DNA of 64,000 nucleotides from Paludibaculum fermentans (GCF_015277775.1 NZ_CP063849.1:6711501-6775500), one strand, 5' to 3'. Positions 9,430-19,660 are shown, numbered from the stretch's first letter. Translations and numbers: made by a program. The notes: generated by a model not told the origin, from the sequence alone.

Positions 9430-9996
9430 CTAGAACTTCACTGCCGGCGCGGTCCGGGCGCCTGGCTCCGTTTTGAAGTAGTCATCGTTGCGGTGGAAGC
9501 CCATCATGCCCGCGAACAGGTTGGTGGGGAATAGGCCGATGCTCGTGTTGTACGTCTGTACCGTTTCGTTGTACTTCCGCCGCTCCACCGCGATGCGGTT
9601 CTCTGTGCCGGCCAGCTCATCCTGGAGCCTCATGAAATTCTCGTTGGACTTCAGGTTGGGATAGTTCTCGACCACCACCAACAGGCGGCCGATCGCGGAG
9701 TCCAGGCCCTGGTTGGCCTGAATCTTCTCCCCGGGCGTTTTGGCGTTCAACAGCGCCGAGCGGGCATTGGCTACCGTCTCGAGAATCTGCTTCTCCTGGG
9801 CAGCGAAGCCCTTCACCGTCTCCACCAGGTTCGGAATCAGGTCGGCCCGGCGCTGCAGCGCCACATCCACCTGCGACCACGCGCCGCGGATCGCCTCCTG
9901 CTTCGTCACCAGTTCATTGTTTGCCGAGGCGGCCTTGCCGCCGATGATCAGCACGAGCACCAGGATGATGCCGCCGATAATCAATCCAGTCTTCAT
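9430..9996 (-). CDS. lemA: LemA family protein
   Basis: A 188-residue protein with an N-terminal membrane anchor (MKTGLIIGGIILVLVLIIGG), after which the helical domain is expected outside the membrane. The LemA core follows: NELVTKQEAIRGAWSQVDV, QRRADLIPNLVETVKGFAAQE, and ERRKYNETVQTYNTSIGLFP near the end. I chose the ATG at 9996; a longer in-frame start at 10056 would add a non-hydrophobic, Arg/Trp-rich leader. It sits two genes downstream of a TPM-domain protein, the usual LemA partner, with a nucleotidyltransferase gene between. The exact function of LemA is not established. Confidence 0.88.
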   Translation of the reverse strand: MKTGLIIGGIILVLVLIIGGKAASANNELVTKQEAIRGAWSQVDVALQRRADLIPNLVETVKGFAAQEKQILETVANARSALLNAKTPGEKIQANQGLDSAIGRLLVVVENYPNLKSNENFMRLQDELAGTENRIAVERRKYNETVQTYNTSIGLFPTNLFAGMMGFHRNDDYFKTEPGARTAPAVKF

Positions 9997-10006
9997 GGGT
10001 AAGTCC

Positions 10007-10726
10007 TCACCGCTCCAGTCGATCGACCACGGCGACCAGTGCCGCGATCTCTTCAAGGTACGTTGAAAAGAGACTGCTGGGGTCCAGGCTGCGGGGCCGG
10101 GTTTGACCCTCGCGGAGACCTAACAGCATATCGAACGCGCGCCCTTCTATGCCAAACGCCTCGCGAAGCTGGCTCACCACTTCGCGCTTGGGCCAGGGCG
10201 CCGCATGACCCGCCAACAGCAACGCGTGGCGGGCCAACACACAGAATGTCGATACCGAATCGGCCATCAGCCTCAGCATCAGGTCGCGATCGCTGAGCAC
10301 GCCGGCGGCCTTCTGCCGCAGTCTCAACAACTTGGCACGCAACTCGTGCTCCACCTGCGCGCGGTAAAACGCATCGTCGATGGTCAGCCCGGCGGTGACA
10401 TCTTCGCCGTGCAGCACGCGGTGGCGCTCCGCGATGTCGTGATACTCGATGGGGAAGCAGTCCGACGACGTCAGGACTTCGTCGCGGCTCATCAGCAGCG
10501 GCGCCGGATTGCCCTTCTCCCGCCACCATTTGAAGACCGGTTCCGACGCTTCCAGTTCCTTTGGCCCGATCTTGTCCAGGACGCACATCACGTTCAGGTC
10601 GGAGTAGACTCCATGCACGTCGCCGCTGGCGCCCGAGCCATACAGGATGACCGACCGCAAGTTCTTGCCATGCGCATTCTGGAGTTTCTCGACGAGCTGG
10701 TTTAGCAAACGATCCATTGGCTCCAT
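10007..10726 (-). CDS. Nucleotidyltransferase-fold protein with helical C-terminal domain
   Basis: A 239-residue protein. The start at 10726 is set by GGAGG 6 nt upstream. Residues 30-53 contain the nucleotidyltransferase signature GSGASGD followed by SDLNV. In active members the second motif is D-x-D, but here the second acidic residue is Asn. The rest (about 100-239) is alpha-helical and resembles a HEPN/substrate-domain layout (VEHELRAKLLRLRQKA). It lies between the TPM gene (12 bp) and lemA (10 bp), so it is probably part of that envelope-linked unit. Activity and target are unknown. Confidence 0.7.
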   Translation of the reverse strand: MEPMDRLLNQLVEKLQNAHGKNLRSVILYGSGASGDVHGVYSDLNVMCVLDKIGPKELEASEPVFKWWREKGNPAPLLMSRDEVLTSSDCFPIEYHDIAERHRVLHGEDVTAGLTIDDAFYRAQVEHELRAKLLRLRQKAAGVLSDRDLMLRLMADSVSTFCVLARHALLLAGHAAPWPKREVVSQLREAFGIEGRAFDMLLGLREGQTRPRSLDPSSLFSTYLEEIAALVAVVDRLER

Positions 10727-10738
10727 CGGTTTCCTCCC

Positions 10739-11530
10739 TTACCAGTCACTGGACGCTCCGCCGCCGCCCGAGTCGCCGCCGCCGAATCCGCCAAAACTGT
10801 CGCCGGAGTCGTAGCCCCCAAATCCACCGCTGCTGCGAGTGCGCGATCCGCCGCCGCCCAGCAGTTGACCCAGGATCATGCCCACCAGGAAGCCGCCACC
10901 GCCCCCCCCGCCGCCACGGCCGCTGCGGCCGCCGCCGAAGAAAAGCATCAGCAGCATCAGGCCGCCCACGACCAGAATCACTTCCCACGGAAAGCTCTCT
11001 GGTCCGGGCCGCGAATGCCGCATCGGCGGAGCCATGCCGATCTGGACGCCCTTCGCCTGGGCGATTTTCTCGGCAATGCTGCGTGCGGCGTCGGACAGCG
11101 CCTGGGCGAAGTTGCCGGCCCGCAACGACGGCCGCATCTCCCGCAGAATCCCGCCGGCATTGCCGTCCGGGATGATCGGCTCCAATCCGTAGCCCACCTC
11201 CAGGCGCGTCCGCCGGTCGTTGATGGAGAGCAGCAGCAGCACGCCTTCGTTGTTCTTTTTGCTGCCTACGCCCCATTTGCGGTACAGCACGTTGGCGACG
11301 TCTTCGATCGGTTCGCCTTCCAGGCTGGGAATCGTCACCAGCGCGATCTGCGCACCCGTCGCATTCTGCACCTGGGCGCAATAGGCCTCAAGCTGCTGAA
11401 TCGAAGCCGGGTCGAGCACCTTGGCGAAATCGTTGACATACCCGGTCGGCCGCAGGGCTCCAAAATCCGCCGCGGCCGCGCCCAGACTCGCGGCCAGCAG
11501 CAGGATTAGTGCTTTGGTCCAACTGCGCAT
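10739..11530 (-). CDS. TPM-domain secreted/membrane protein with Gly-rich tail
   Basis: A 263-residue YgcG/TPM_phosphatase-family protein. It has a signal peptide (MRSWTKALILLLAASLGAAAA) and a TPM domain (about 25-150: TGYVNDFAKVLDPASIQQLEAY, GAQIALVTIPSLEGEPIEDVAN, RKWGVGSKKNNEGVLLLLS). A membrane helix follows near 180-195 (VILVVGGLMLLMLFF). The tail is Gly/Ser-rich and ends GGGGASSDW. This end-on arrangement with LemA is typical of the family. TPM domains have been reported to have phosphatase activity, but the role here is unknown. It starts 4 bp after the M16 protease gene. Confidence 0.85.
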   Translation of the reverse strand: MRSWTKALILLLAASLGAAAADFGALRPTGYVNDFAKVLDPASIQQLEAYCAQVQNATGAQIALVTIPSLEGEPIEDVANVLYRKWGVGSKKNNEGVLLLLSINDRRTRLEVGYGLEPIIPDGNAGGILREMRPSLRAGNFAQALSDAARSIAEKIAQAKGVQIGMAPPMRHSRPGPESFPWEVILVVGGLMLLMLFFGGGRSGRGGGGGGGGFLVGMILGQLLGGGGSRTRSSGGFGGYDSGDSFGGFGGGDSGGGGASSDW

Positions 11531-11534
11531 TACT

Positions 11535-12818
11535 TCAGCAGGCCAGGTCTTCCCGCGTTACCGTCAGGCCTTCCAGCCGGCCCAGCATGGCCAGTCCGAT
11601 CTTCTCGGAGTTGAAGTACTCCCGGGCCAGGCTCAGAACCTGGTCCGCGGTCACCGCTTCAATGCTCTCGGCCAGTTCGTCCAAGGTGTAGAACTTGCCG
11701 AAGTTCATCCACTGCCGGGCGAGATTGCTCATGCGGCTGCTGGTCGATTCCAGGCTCAGCATCAGCGAGCCCTTCATGTGATCCTTGGCATGCTGCAGTT
11801 CTTCGGCCGGCAGCGGGTCGTTCTTCAGCCGCCGCAGTTCCAGCATGACGCCGTCCAGCAACTTCCGCGCCGTCTCTGAGGACGTGCCTGCATAGATTGC
11901 CATGAGGCCTGTGTCGCGGTAGAGATTGAGCTCGGAGAAGATTGAGTATGCCAGGCCCTGCCGTTCCCGGATGTTCTGGAACAGCCGGGAACTCATGCCG
12001 CCGCCCAGAATGACGTTTAGCGTATAGGCGGCAAAGCGCAGCGGGTGGGTCGCCGGCACCATGGGTACACCCAGGCACAGGTGCACCTGTTGCAGGCTCC
12101 GCCGGTTCTTGAGGATGAGCGGCGCCGCTGTGGGCGGGGTGGTGAAGTCGGGCAGCACGCCGCCCACAGGCAGCGGGCTGAGGTACTGCTCCGCCACCCG
12201 GATCAGGTCTTCGTGCCGCAGGCTGCCGGCCGCCGTCAGGGTGATGTTCTCCGGGCGGTAGTACCGCTGGTGATAGCTGCGCAGGTTCTCGGGGCAGAAC
12301 CCGGCGATGGTCTTCTTGGTCCCCAGGATCGGCTGGCCCAGGGAGTGGTGCTTCCAGAAGTTGCTGACGAACAGCTCGTGGACGAAGGTCTCCGGGCTGT
12401 CGTTCTCCATCTTGAGCTCTTCCAGTACGACGCCCTTTTCCTTCTCGATATCCGACACGTCGAACCGCGGGTTCAACAGCATGTCGGAGAGGATCTCGAA
12501 GGCCAGGGGCATGTGCTCGTCCAGCACTTTGGTGTTGTAGCCGACCAGTTCGCGGCCCGTGAAGGCGTCCAGATGGCCGCCGATGGCGTCCACCTCACGC
12601 GCGATATCCTCGGCCGAGCGCTTCGGCGTGCCTTTGAACAGCATGTGTTCAATGAAGTGCGAGGTTCCGTTCTCTTCGATCGTCTCGCACCGGGATCCGG
12701 TGCCAATCCAGAATCCGACTGCCACGCTGCGTACAGCGGGCATCGGCTCCGTAATGACACGAATGCCGTTCGATAGCGTGCTGACGCAAATATCCCGTTC
12801 CAAGGTGAGCTTCGACAT
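11535..12818 (-). CDS. M16-family zinc peptidase (mitochondrial processing peptidase/PqqL-like)
   Basis: A 427-residue single-copy M16B peptidase, about the usual length. The inverted zinc motif HFIEH (His54, Glu57, His58) and the third ligand Glu134 (VVLEELKMEND) are intact, so this is the catalytic subunit type. The C-terminal half contains the usual R/Y-type contact region (GLAYSIFSELNLYRDTGL). No signal peptide is evident, so it is probably cytosolic. GGAGA lies 8 nt before the ATG. It is first in the minus-strand run that continues through TPM, nucleotidyltransferase and lemA. Confidence 0.9.
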   Translation of the reverse strand: MSKLTLERDICVSTLSNGIRVITEPMPAVRSVAVGFWIGTGSRCETIEENGTSHFIEHMLFKGTPKRSAEDIAREVDAIGGHLDAFTGRELVGYNTKVLDEHMPLAFEILSDMLLNPRFDVSDIEKEKGVVLEELKMENDSPETFVHELFVSNFWKHHSLGQPILGTKKTIAGFCPENLRSYHQRYYRPENITLTAAGSLRHEDLIRVAEQYLSPLPVGGVLPDFTTPPTAAPLILKNRRSLQQVHLCLGVPMVPATHPLRFAAYTLNVILGGGMSSRLFQNIRERQGLAYSIFSELNLYRDTGLMAIYAGTSSETARKLLDGVMLELRRLKNDPLPAEELQHAKDHMKGSLMLSLESTSSRMSNLARQWMNFGKFYTLDELAESIEAVTADQVLSLAREYFNSEKIGLAMLGRLEGLTVTREDLAC

Positions 12819-12875
12819 GGACTGTCTCCAGTCTATCCTCTCACGTCTGGTCCGGAGGGCCGTCCGGCCCGGCGG

Positions 12876-14729
12876 CTAGTACTTCAGGCCGAAGCCATTC
12901 TTGAACAGGACGTCGGCCGTCGTGGCCGTGCCCAGCGGGAGTTGCTCGTCGGAGCGCGGCCAGGCGAATGCCAGCTTGCCCGTCGGCTTGTAATCACCGA
13001 ACAGGACGTCGCTCACGCCCTGGCCTTCCGTGCCGGGCAGCCAGGCGGCCACGAAGGCGTCGGCCTGGGCCAGTACATCGTTGATGATCAGCGGACGGCC
13101 TGATAGCAGCACGACGACCACCGGGATCCCCGCCGCCTTCATGTTCTTCACGGCAGCCACGTCCGCCGCGTCCAGGGCGAGGGTCTTCCGGTCGCCCATC
13201 ATCTCGGCGTACGGTTTCTCGCCGATCACGACGACGCCCACCGTCGCGCCCTGGGCGCCCGAGCCGTCGGCCGAATAGGTGACTTGCGTACCCTTCGCCA
13301 CGGCAGCCTGGATCGCCGCCCGGATGGTCGTGCCGCCAGTCGTGATATTGCCGCTCTTGCCCTGCCAGTCGATCGTCCAGCCGCCGCACTGGTTGCCGAT
13401 ATCATCCGCGTTCTTGCCGGCAATATGGATCCGTGCCACCGTCTTCTTCAACGGCAGCGTCTTCTTCTCGTTCTTCAGCAATACCAGCGACTGCCGCACG
13501 GCATCCCGCGCCACCATCCGGTGCTCGGCTGAGCCGAAAGTCTTGTGGAGATTCCGGTCGGCCAGTTGCGACCGGTTCTTGTCCATCAGGCCCATGGCGA
13601 ACTTCACCCGCAGAATGCGCGTCACCGCGTCGTCGATGCGCGACATCGGTACGCGGCCTTCCTTTACCAGTTCCTTCAGGTCCTTCACATACTCGCGGTA
13701 GCGCTCGGTCACCATGACCATGTCCATGCCGGCGTTGATCGAGATCTCAATGGCCTTCTTGTAGTCCGGCGTGATCTGGTCGATAGCGTTGTAATCGGAA
13801 ATGATGAACCCCTGGAAGCCCAGTTCACCCTTCAGGATGTCCGTCATCAACTGCTTGCTGGCCGAGCACTTCACGCCATTCCAGCTGCTGTAGGACGGCA
13901 TCACCGTCCCGGCGCCGGCGGCGATGGTGGTCAGGTAGCCCTGCAGGTGCAGGCGCCGGAGAGTGGGTTCGTCCACCCGCGTATCGCCCTGATCGAGCGG
14001 TGACTTTCCCGCCATGCCCGTGCCAAAGGTCGTGCCGCCGTCACCGATATAGTGTTTGGCGCAGGCCAGCAACGAGAGTGGATTCGACAGATCGGGGCCT
14101 TGCAGGCCGCGTACCGCGGCTTCGCCCAACTCCTTCACTACCTTCGGGTCGTCGGAGAAACCTTCATACGTGCGACCCCATCGAATGTCCTGCGGCACGG
14201 TAACGCACGGCGCAAATGTCCATTGGATTCCGGTGGCCCGCACCTCTTCCGCCGTCACACGGGCGATCTTCTCAACCAGGGCGGGATTCCGCGTGCAGCC
14301 GAGTCCGATATTCTGGGGGAAAACCACGGCTCCGATGACGTTGTTGTGGCCGTGTAGCGCATCCACGCCATAAATCAGGGGAATCGCCAGCCGCGTCTTC
14401 AACGCCCGCTTCTGGTACTTGTCGTAGAGATTCGTCCAGGCCTCGAGACTGTTGCCCTCTTTGGGGTCGGAACTGCCGCCACTCAGCACCGAGCCGAGGA
14501 AGAGACTCTCGATGTCCGACTCGTCCTTCAAGGCTTCCTGGTCGGGCTGGGTCATCTGGCCGACCTTTTCCTCCAGTGTCATCTTGGCCAACACGGCCTT
14601 GACCTGGGGATCGTAGCTGGAAAGCGGCTTCGGTTTGGCAGGCGCTGCCGCACCCAGCACGGAAATGAATACGGCACTCGCTGCAACCGTGCAAATCGCG
14701 GCGATGGAGAAGAGTTTCGGATATTGCAT
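12876..14729 (-). CDS. Secreted glycoside hydrolase family 3 beta-glucosidase
   Basis: A 617-residue exported GH3 enzyme with a signal peptide (about residues 1-28, ending VLGAAAPA). The two-domain layout is the (alpha/beta)8 barrel then the alpha/beta sandwich, as in ExoP/barley ExoI-type exo-beta-glucanases. The nucleophile should be Asp312 in [11 protein letters not shown] (SDW is more common; here SDY). Substrate-binding motifs include [16 protein letters not shown] and [10 protein letters not shown]. It would release glucose or another beta-linked sugar in the periplasm. GGAG lies 8 nt before the ATG. It is 57 bp upstream of the M16 gene on the same strand, so a shared transcript is possible. 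Confidence 0.88.
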   Translation of the reverse strand: MQYPKLFSIAAICTVAASAVFISVLGAAAPAKPKPLSSYDPQVKAVLAKMTLEEKVGQMTQPDQEALKDESDIESLFLGSVLSGGSSDPKEGNSLEAWTNLYDKYQKRALKTRLAIPLIYGVDALHGHNNVIGAVVFPQNIGLGCTRNPALVEKIARVTAEEVRATGIQWTFAPCVTVPQDIRWGRTYEGFSDDPKVVKELGEAAVRGLQGPDLSNPLSLLACAKHYIGDGGTTFGTGMAGKSPLDQGDTRVDEPTLRRLHLQGYLTTIAAGAGTVMPSYSSWNGVKCSASKQLMTDILKGELGFQGFIISDYNAIDQITPDYKKAIEISINAGMDMVMVTERYREYVKDLKELVKEGRVPMSRIDDAVTRILRVKFAMGLMDKNRSQLADRNLHKTFGSAEHRMVARDAVRQSLVLLKNEKKTLPLKKTVARIHIAGKNADDIGNQCGGWTIDWQGKSGNITTGGTTIRAAIQAAVAKGTQVTYSADGSGAQGATVGVVVIGEKPYAEMMGDRKTLALDAADVAAVKNMKAAGIPVVVVLLSGRPLIINDVLAQADAFVAAWLPGTEGQGVSDVLFGDYKPTGKLAFAWPRSDEQLPLGTATTADVLFKNGFGLKY

Positions 14730-14815
14730 GCGTTTACTCCGCGGAGCGCTCCTAGCTTATCAGCCCTTTTGTCCCGTGGCCACGCCCTGCCGTCATAATG
14801 GGACCTAGTCTATCC

Positions 14816-16024
14816 ATGGCCGCACTGCTCATTTTCATAGCCACCTACGTGGTACTTGCCATCGGCCGATTCCCGGGCCTGCGGGTGGACCGCACCGGCG
14901 CGACCATCATTGGCGCCAGTTTCATGGTCGCGGCCGGAGTCCTCACTTTCGATGAGGCTCTTCACGCCATTGACTGGGCCACCATAGTGCTCCTCCTCGG
15001 GATGATGATCGTTGTGGCCAACCTCCGCCTCTCCGGATTCTTTCGCCTGGTGGCGGCTGCCGTAGTCAGGCATGCGCACGGCCCGCGTATGCTGCTGGCC
15101 GGGATTGTCGCGGTCTCCGGCGTCTTCTCCGCCTTCTTTGTCAACGACACCATGTGCCTGGTGCTCACCCCGCTGGTGCTGGAAGTGACGCTCTCCCTGC
15201 GCCGCAATCCCATCCCCTATCTGCTGGCCGTCGCCATGGCCTCCAACGCCGGCAGCACAGCGACGATCACCGGCAATCCGCAGAACATGATGATCGGCTC
15301 GCTCTCCGGCATCCACTACCGGACATTTGCCATGGCACTGACGCCCATCGCAGCCGGTGCGCTCGTAATGACCTACTTCGTCCTGCTGCTCCTCTATCGG
15401 AAGGAATTCACCCGCGAGCGTTTCGACGTCGGGCAGGCATTGCGCGTCCGCGTCAACAGCGGCCTGATGTGGAAGTCGATCCTGGTATCCGTCGTCATGG
15501 TGGGCTGTTTCTTCGCCGGCTATCCGGTCGCCCAGGTGGCGATTGTCGCCGGCGCGGTCATGCTGGTCACACGGCGGGTGAAACCTGAGAAGATCTATCA
15601 CGACATCGATTGGTCGCTGCTCGCCATGTTCGCCGGCCTGTTTGTGGTGGTCTCAGGAGTGGAAAAGACCTCCCTGGAAGAGGACCTCTTCCGGATCGCC
15701 CAAGGCTTCGGCCTGCACCGGCCCGCGGTGCTCACCACCTTTTCCGCACTGCTCTCCAACATCGTCAGTAACGTCCCGGCGGTGTTGGTCTTCCGCCCGG
15801 TGATGGCCAAGCTGCCGAATCCGGAACTGGGCTGGCTGACCCTCGCGATGTCATCGACTTTGGCCGGTAATTTCACCGTGCTTGGCTCGGTCGCGAACCT
15901 CATTGTGGTGCAGCGCGCACGGTCGGAGGTCCACATTACGTTCTGGGACTATTTCCGGGCCGGCGCGCCGCTCACCGTGGCCAGCCTCGCCTTTGGCGCA
16001 CTTTGGCTGACATACTTGAGGTAG
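14816..16024 (+). CDS. ArsB/NhaD/SLC13-type anion or ion permease
   Basis: A polytopic membrane protein of about 402 residues in the IT superfamily. The family hairpin motifs are visible: [15 protein letters not shown] near 110 and [19 protein letters not shown] near 140, with a second repeat ending [16 protein letters not shown] and [18 protein letters not shown]. Such proteins carry dicarboxylates, arsenite, sulfate or sodium/proton; the substrate cannot be assigned. I chose the ATG at 14816 because the in-frame ATG at 14798 overlaps a CATAAT hexamer that looks like the -10. It is followed by rlmN 4 bp downstream. Confidence 0.78.
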   Translation: MAALLIFIATYVVLAIGRFPGLRVDRTGATIIGASFMVAAGVLTFDEALHAIDWATIVLLLGMMIVVANLRLSGFFRLVAAAVVRHAHGPRMLLAGIVAVSGVFSAFFVNDTMCLVLTPLVLEVTLSLRRNPIPYLLAVAMASNAGSTATITGNPQNMMIGSLSGIHYRTFAMALTPIAAGALVMTYFVLLLLYRKEFTRERFDVGQALRVRVNSGLMWKSILVSVVMVGCFFAGYPVAQVAIVAGAVMLVTRRVKPEKIYHDIDWSLLAMFAGLFVVVSGVEKTSLEEDLFRIAQGFGLHRPAVLTTFSALLSNIVSNVPAVLVFRPVMAKLPNPELGWLTLAMSSTLAGNFTVLGSVANLIVVQRARSEVHITFWDYFRAGAPLTVASLAFGALWLTYLR

Positions 16025-16028
16025 AGGT

Positions 16029-17075
16029 ATGCAAACCCTACTCGGCATGGAAAAGGCGGACCTGCAGGCACTGCTGCCCGGGCAGCCGGCCTTCCGCGCC
16101 CGTCAACTGTACGAAGCAATCTATCATGGACGCGTCGCCTCGCTCGGCGCGGTATCCACCCTGCCCAAGGAAGTCCGCGAGCGTCTGGAAGCCGAATGCA
16201 GCATTGGCCACCTGACCCAAGCGACGCGCTACCAGTCCTCCGACGGAACCCGCCGCTACCTCCTCAGCTTGCCGGATGGCAAAAGCGTAGAGGCCGTGTT
16301 CATGCCTGAGGAGAATCGGGACACTCTCTGCATCTCTACCCAGGTCGGCTGTCCCGTGGATTGCAAGTTCTGCCTCACCGCGCTGATCGGTCTGGAACGC
16401 AACCTGACCGCCGGCGAGATCGTCGGCCAAGTCCTTCATCTGGCTCAGGATAACCACCTTTGGTCCGACCAGAAACGCATCAACATCGTCATGATGGGCC
16501 AAGGGGAGCCGCTGCTCAACCTGGCCAATGTCCTGAAGGCCACGCGTCTGCTTTGCGACCCCAGGGGGTTGAACATCGCTCCGCGGCGCATCACCGTCTC
16601 CACTTCGGGCATCATTCCCAAAATGGCCGAGCTTGCGCAGGCCGAGATTCGGCCGCGGCTCGCCATTTCCCTCAACGGTTCGAACCAGGACCAGCGTGCC
16701 GCCCTGATGCCGATCACGCGCAAGCACACGCTCGAAGCGTTGATTGCGGCCTGCCGGACCTACCCGCTACGTCCCTGGGAGAAACTGACCTTCGAGTACG
16801 TGTTGCTCAAGGACGTCAACGACTCCGAAGCCGATGCCCGCCGGGTCGTCCGCCTGCTGTCCAACCTGAACTGCAAAGTGAATCTGATCGCGCTCAATCC
16901 GGGCCCTGGCATCCCGTTTGAAACCCCTGATCCAGATAAAGTTACGGCCTTCCAGGAGATCCTGAAGCGCTCGTTCCCCTGCTTCATTCGCCGTCCCCGG
17001 GGTTTGGATATCTTCGCCGCTTGCGGGCAGTTGAAACGCATGGAATCCGCAGGGTCCTCACTGGTTCAACTCTAG
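16029..17075 (+). CDS. rlmN: Dual-specificity 23S rRNA/tRNA (adenine-C2) methyltransferase
   Basis: RlmN is a radical-SAM enzyme that methylates C2 of A2503 in 23S rRNA and A37 of some tRNAs. The 348-residue product has the CxxxCxxC cluster motif at Cys108, Cys112 and Cys115 (GCPVDCKFC), the SAM-binding GQGEPL, and the Cys332 (IFAACGQL) needed for the methyl-transfer intermediate. Length and motif spacing are standard. It starts 4 bp after the permease. It is convergent with the Oar-like receptor, whose stop is 8 bp away. Confidence 0.95.
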   Translation: MQTLLGMEKADLQALLPGQPAFRARQLYEAIYHGRVASLGAVSTLPKEVRERLEAECSIGHLTQATRYQSSDGTRRYLLSLPDGKSVEAVFMPEENRDTLCISTQVGCPVDCKFCLTALIGLERNLTAGEIVGQVLHLAQDNHLWSDQKRINIVMMGQGEPLLNLANVLKATRLLCDPRGLNIAPRRITVSTSGIIPKMAELAQAEIRPRLAISLNGSNQDQRAALMPITRKHTLEALIAACRTYPLRPWEKLTFEYVLLKDVNDSEADARRVVRLLSNLNCKVNLIALNPGPGIPFETPDPDKVTAFQEILKRSFPCFIRRPRGLDIFAACGQLKRMESAGSSLVQL

Positions 17076-17083
17076 CGGGTGCG

Positions 17084-19654
17084 CTAGAAAACGAACCGCA
17101 GGGCGACCTGGAAAACCCGCCCATCGTTTAGGGTATTCGTAATCTTGCCGAAAGCCGGCGACGACAGGTTCCGCTGCGGCTCGTCGAATTGAGGCGTGTT
17201 GGACAGGTTGAACGCCTCTGCGCGCAACTGCGCGGTCAGTTCATTCGGGAACCGGAACTGCCGCGCGACCGAAGCATTCCAATTCCAGATCGAGGATTTG
17301 CGCATCGTTCCGCGCCCCAGCGTGCCGGCGTGCTGGCCGGGTGTGATGTAAGCGAACTTATTACGGCTCAGGATGATAGGCGCCGTGTCCGGGTGGCCGA
17401 TGGTAGCGCCCAGGATGGTCGGATCCAGCAGGTTGGGGCGGTCCGCGCCGCCGCCATCCACGTTTCCGAAGCCCGGGCCGTCGCTGCCGACAAAGAGCGT
17501 CAGCGGAGTCCCCTTCTTCCACATGTTGGCGCCGGAAACCTGCCAGTTGGCGGTCGCGGCCCGCACCCAGTGGGCGGAGGAGCGGTACGCCGGGATGTCC
17601 CAGGCGTAATTCATGGCGAACGCATGCGTCGAGTCGAAGTTCGAGAGCCCCTTGCGGTCTTTCAGCGTGTCGTACTGATACTGGCTGCGGAAGTTCGATA
17701 TATCCTTGTTGGCTGCGGTGGCCGTGAAATCGTTGCCCTCGTCGATGGCCTTGGAGAATGTGTAGTTCGTTGAAAAAATGAGGCCTTTCCGCAGCGGGAG
17801 GTCCCAAGCCACCTGGCCGCCATCGTAATAAGCGATGCCGCCGTTCACCACCCTCTTCGTATCGTAATAGCGCGGATCCGGACGCCGCTGATCGATGTTG
17901 CCGGTGGTCAGCTCCATCCCGGCAATCGGTTCGGCACGGTTTTGGGTGTACGTATTCAGCAGTTTAATCGTGCGGCTGCCGATATAGCTCAGCCGCAGCA
18001 TGGAGCCGGCAAAGGCCTTGCGCTCGATGGTGGTGTTGTACTGGTGGGAGTAAGGCGTCGAGAGGTCGGAAGAGAGCCAGGTCGGCGAGTATCGTACGGT
18101 AGGTGAGTTCAGATCCAGGCCGCGCAGCGGATTGGCGAGATAGGGATCGGGCACCATTACGTACAGAATGCTCGGCGGATTATTGCGGATCTGCTGGTAG
18201 GTAACCGGCAGGATCTGTCCAAAAGTTGTGGTGTACATCGCGCGGACCACCCAACCCTTGCCCGCCTGCCAGGCAAGCGACACCCTGGGGCTGAAGTTAT
18301 TCGCGTCGGTGGGGTAAGGGATTGTCTCGCGCTGCTGCACCTCCAACGGACGCGTATCCGCTGTGTAGCGAAGACCGTAGTACAACTGGAGCCGAGGGTG
18401 CAGTTTCCACTTGTCCGCGACGTACCCGTTCATCATCCAGTTGCGGTAGCCACGCGACAGCTCGCCGACCGCCCCTTCAAACATATTCGGCGTCCCCAGC
18501 CGCAGGTTCTCAATGGAACTCCGCCCGAAATTGTTGCCGAACTGAAACTGGCCGCGGATGTTATTGGCTTCGATGCCGTTGAGCTGGAAGCGGGTAAGGT
18601 CGGCTCCCGCCGTGACCTGGTGCCTGCCTGCCTGGTGCAGCAGCGCCGCACCATATCTATAGGTATTGGTGGCGCGATTCACGGGGAACGAGCTGTCCGG
18701 CCCCAGTTCCTCGACGCTGTAGCCGAAGCGGACCCGAGGTCCCACTGCATTCGGTTCCGAGTAGAGCGCCGAACGGTTCCGGTTGTACGAGATGCCCATC
18801 TGCAACTGTGTCGCGGCCGAGATCGACCGCTGCCACGTGACGCGGGCTTTGTGATTGTGGATTTCCGTGTCCGGGTTCTGGCCCGCTACCAACTGAAACG
18901 CGATGATCTTCTGGCGATCGATCGAGTAGGTTGTCAGAACCTTATTCTTGGCGTTGATGGGTGTGTCGAGGCGCAGGGAGCCGGCTATGTTGTTGATTCT
19001 CTGCGGAGAGTTGGTGTTCAGTGCGCGAGGATCGAAGTCCAGCCGGTTGGGTAGTTCCTTGGGGTACGCATCCAGAAAGCGCTGCACGATGGCCCGCACG
19101 GCCGGGTCGGTGGCCAGGGGCGTGCGCTCATTCGCGAGGGGAACCAGTACATTTCCGTTCACCATCCCGCGAATGCTGCCCTGGGAGAATGTCCCGGTCA
19201 GGGCGCCCAGCCGCGGCAGCAACCCGGTCAAGCGGCCTCCGTAGGAGTTCCGGTGGGACGGCTTGACGGCTCCGACTTGAAAGAACGAACGGGCGTTGAC
19301 CACGCTGTTCTGGTGCGACCAGAAGCCTTCGCCATGCCAACTGGAGGGAATGGAGAGCGGCCGCAGCATCAGGGCTTCCGAGGCGGGCCGGCCGTGTTCG
19401 GCGGCGAAGTAGTGCGTTTCGGCCAGCGGTTCCGCCACCGCGGTGGCGGTGGTGCCGACGCGAATATTGGCTTCCTTCACCGCATTGGTGTCGATGAACC
19501 AGATGGCTACGTTCTCGTTCCGCTGGGCGTTCGTCGTGAGGCGGGTCTGCGTCCGGGCCGGCGCCGGAGTCTCCGCCGGCTTGGCGGCCGGCTTCTCAGT
19601 CGGCGTATCTGCGAACAGAACTAGGGCCAGCAGGATGTCCGGGAACAGCAGCAC
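17084..19654 (-). CDS. Oar-like TonB-dependent outer-membrane receptor lacking a recognisable plug
   Basis: About 856 residues. From about residue 110 on the sequence alternates aromatic beta-strands and ends in the outer-membrane signature QVALRFVF. Typical Oar-type blocks are visible: YSHQYNTTIERK, NYTFSKAIDEGND and RAEAFNLSNTPQFDEP. The usual N-terminal carboxypeptidase-regulatory domain and clear plug are missing; residues 20-100 are Pro/Ala-rich then unassigned. I chose the GTG at 19654, giving a short hydrophobic leader. TACAAT lies exactly 6 nt before it and no Shine-Dalgarno is present. An in-frame TTG at 19675 is the alternative. Substrate unknown. Confidence 0.8.
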   Translation of the reverse strand: MLLFPDILLALVLFADTPTEKPAAKPAETPAPARTQTRLTTNAQRNENVAIWFIDTNAVKEANIRVGTTATAVAEPLAETHYFAAEHGRPASEALMLRPLSIPSSWHGEGFWSHQNSVVNARSFFQVGAVKPSHRNSYGGRLTGLLPRLGALTGTFSQGSIRGMVNGNVLVPLANERTPLATDPAVRAIVQRFLDAYPKELPNRLDFDPRALNTNSPQRINNIAGSLRLDTPINAKNKVLTTYSIDRQKIIAFQLVAGQNPDTEIHNHKARVTWQRSISAATQLQMGISYNRNRSALYSEPNAVGPRVRFGYSVEELGPDSSFPVNRATNTYRYGAALLHQAGRHQVTAGADLTRFQLNGIEANNIRGQFQFGNNFGRSSIENLRLGTPNMFEGAVGELSRGYRNWMMNGYVADKWKLHPRLQLYYGLRYTADTRPLEVQQRETIPYPTDANNFSPRVSLAWQAGKGWVVRAMYTTTFGQILPVTYQQIRNNPPSILYVMVPDPYLANPLRGLDLNSPTVRYSPTWLSSDLSTPYSHQYNTTIERKAFAGSMLRLSYIGSRTIKLLNTYTQNRAEPIAGMELTTGNIDQRRPDPRYYDTKRVVNGGIAYYDGGQVAWDLPLRKGLIFSTNYTFSKAIDEGNDFTATAANKDISNFRSQYQYDTLKDRKGLSNFDSTHAFAMNYAWDIPAYRSSAHWVRAATANWQVSGANMWKKGTPLTLFVGSDGPGFGNVDGGGADRPNLLDPTILGATIGHPDTAPIILSRNKFAYITPGQHAGTLGRGTMRKSSIWNWNASVARQFRFPNELTAQLRAEAFNLSNTPQFDEPQRNLSSPAFGKITNTLNDGRVFQVALRFVF

Positions 19655-19660
19655 CTGACT

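Noticed and set aside
10740-10930. Gly-codon-rich repetitive stretch that could be taken for a repeat element
   Set aside because: It encodes the Gly/Ser-rich tail of the TPM-domain protein.
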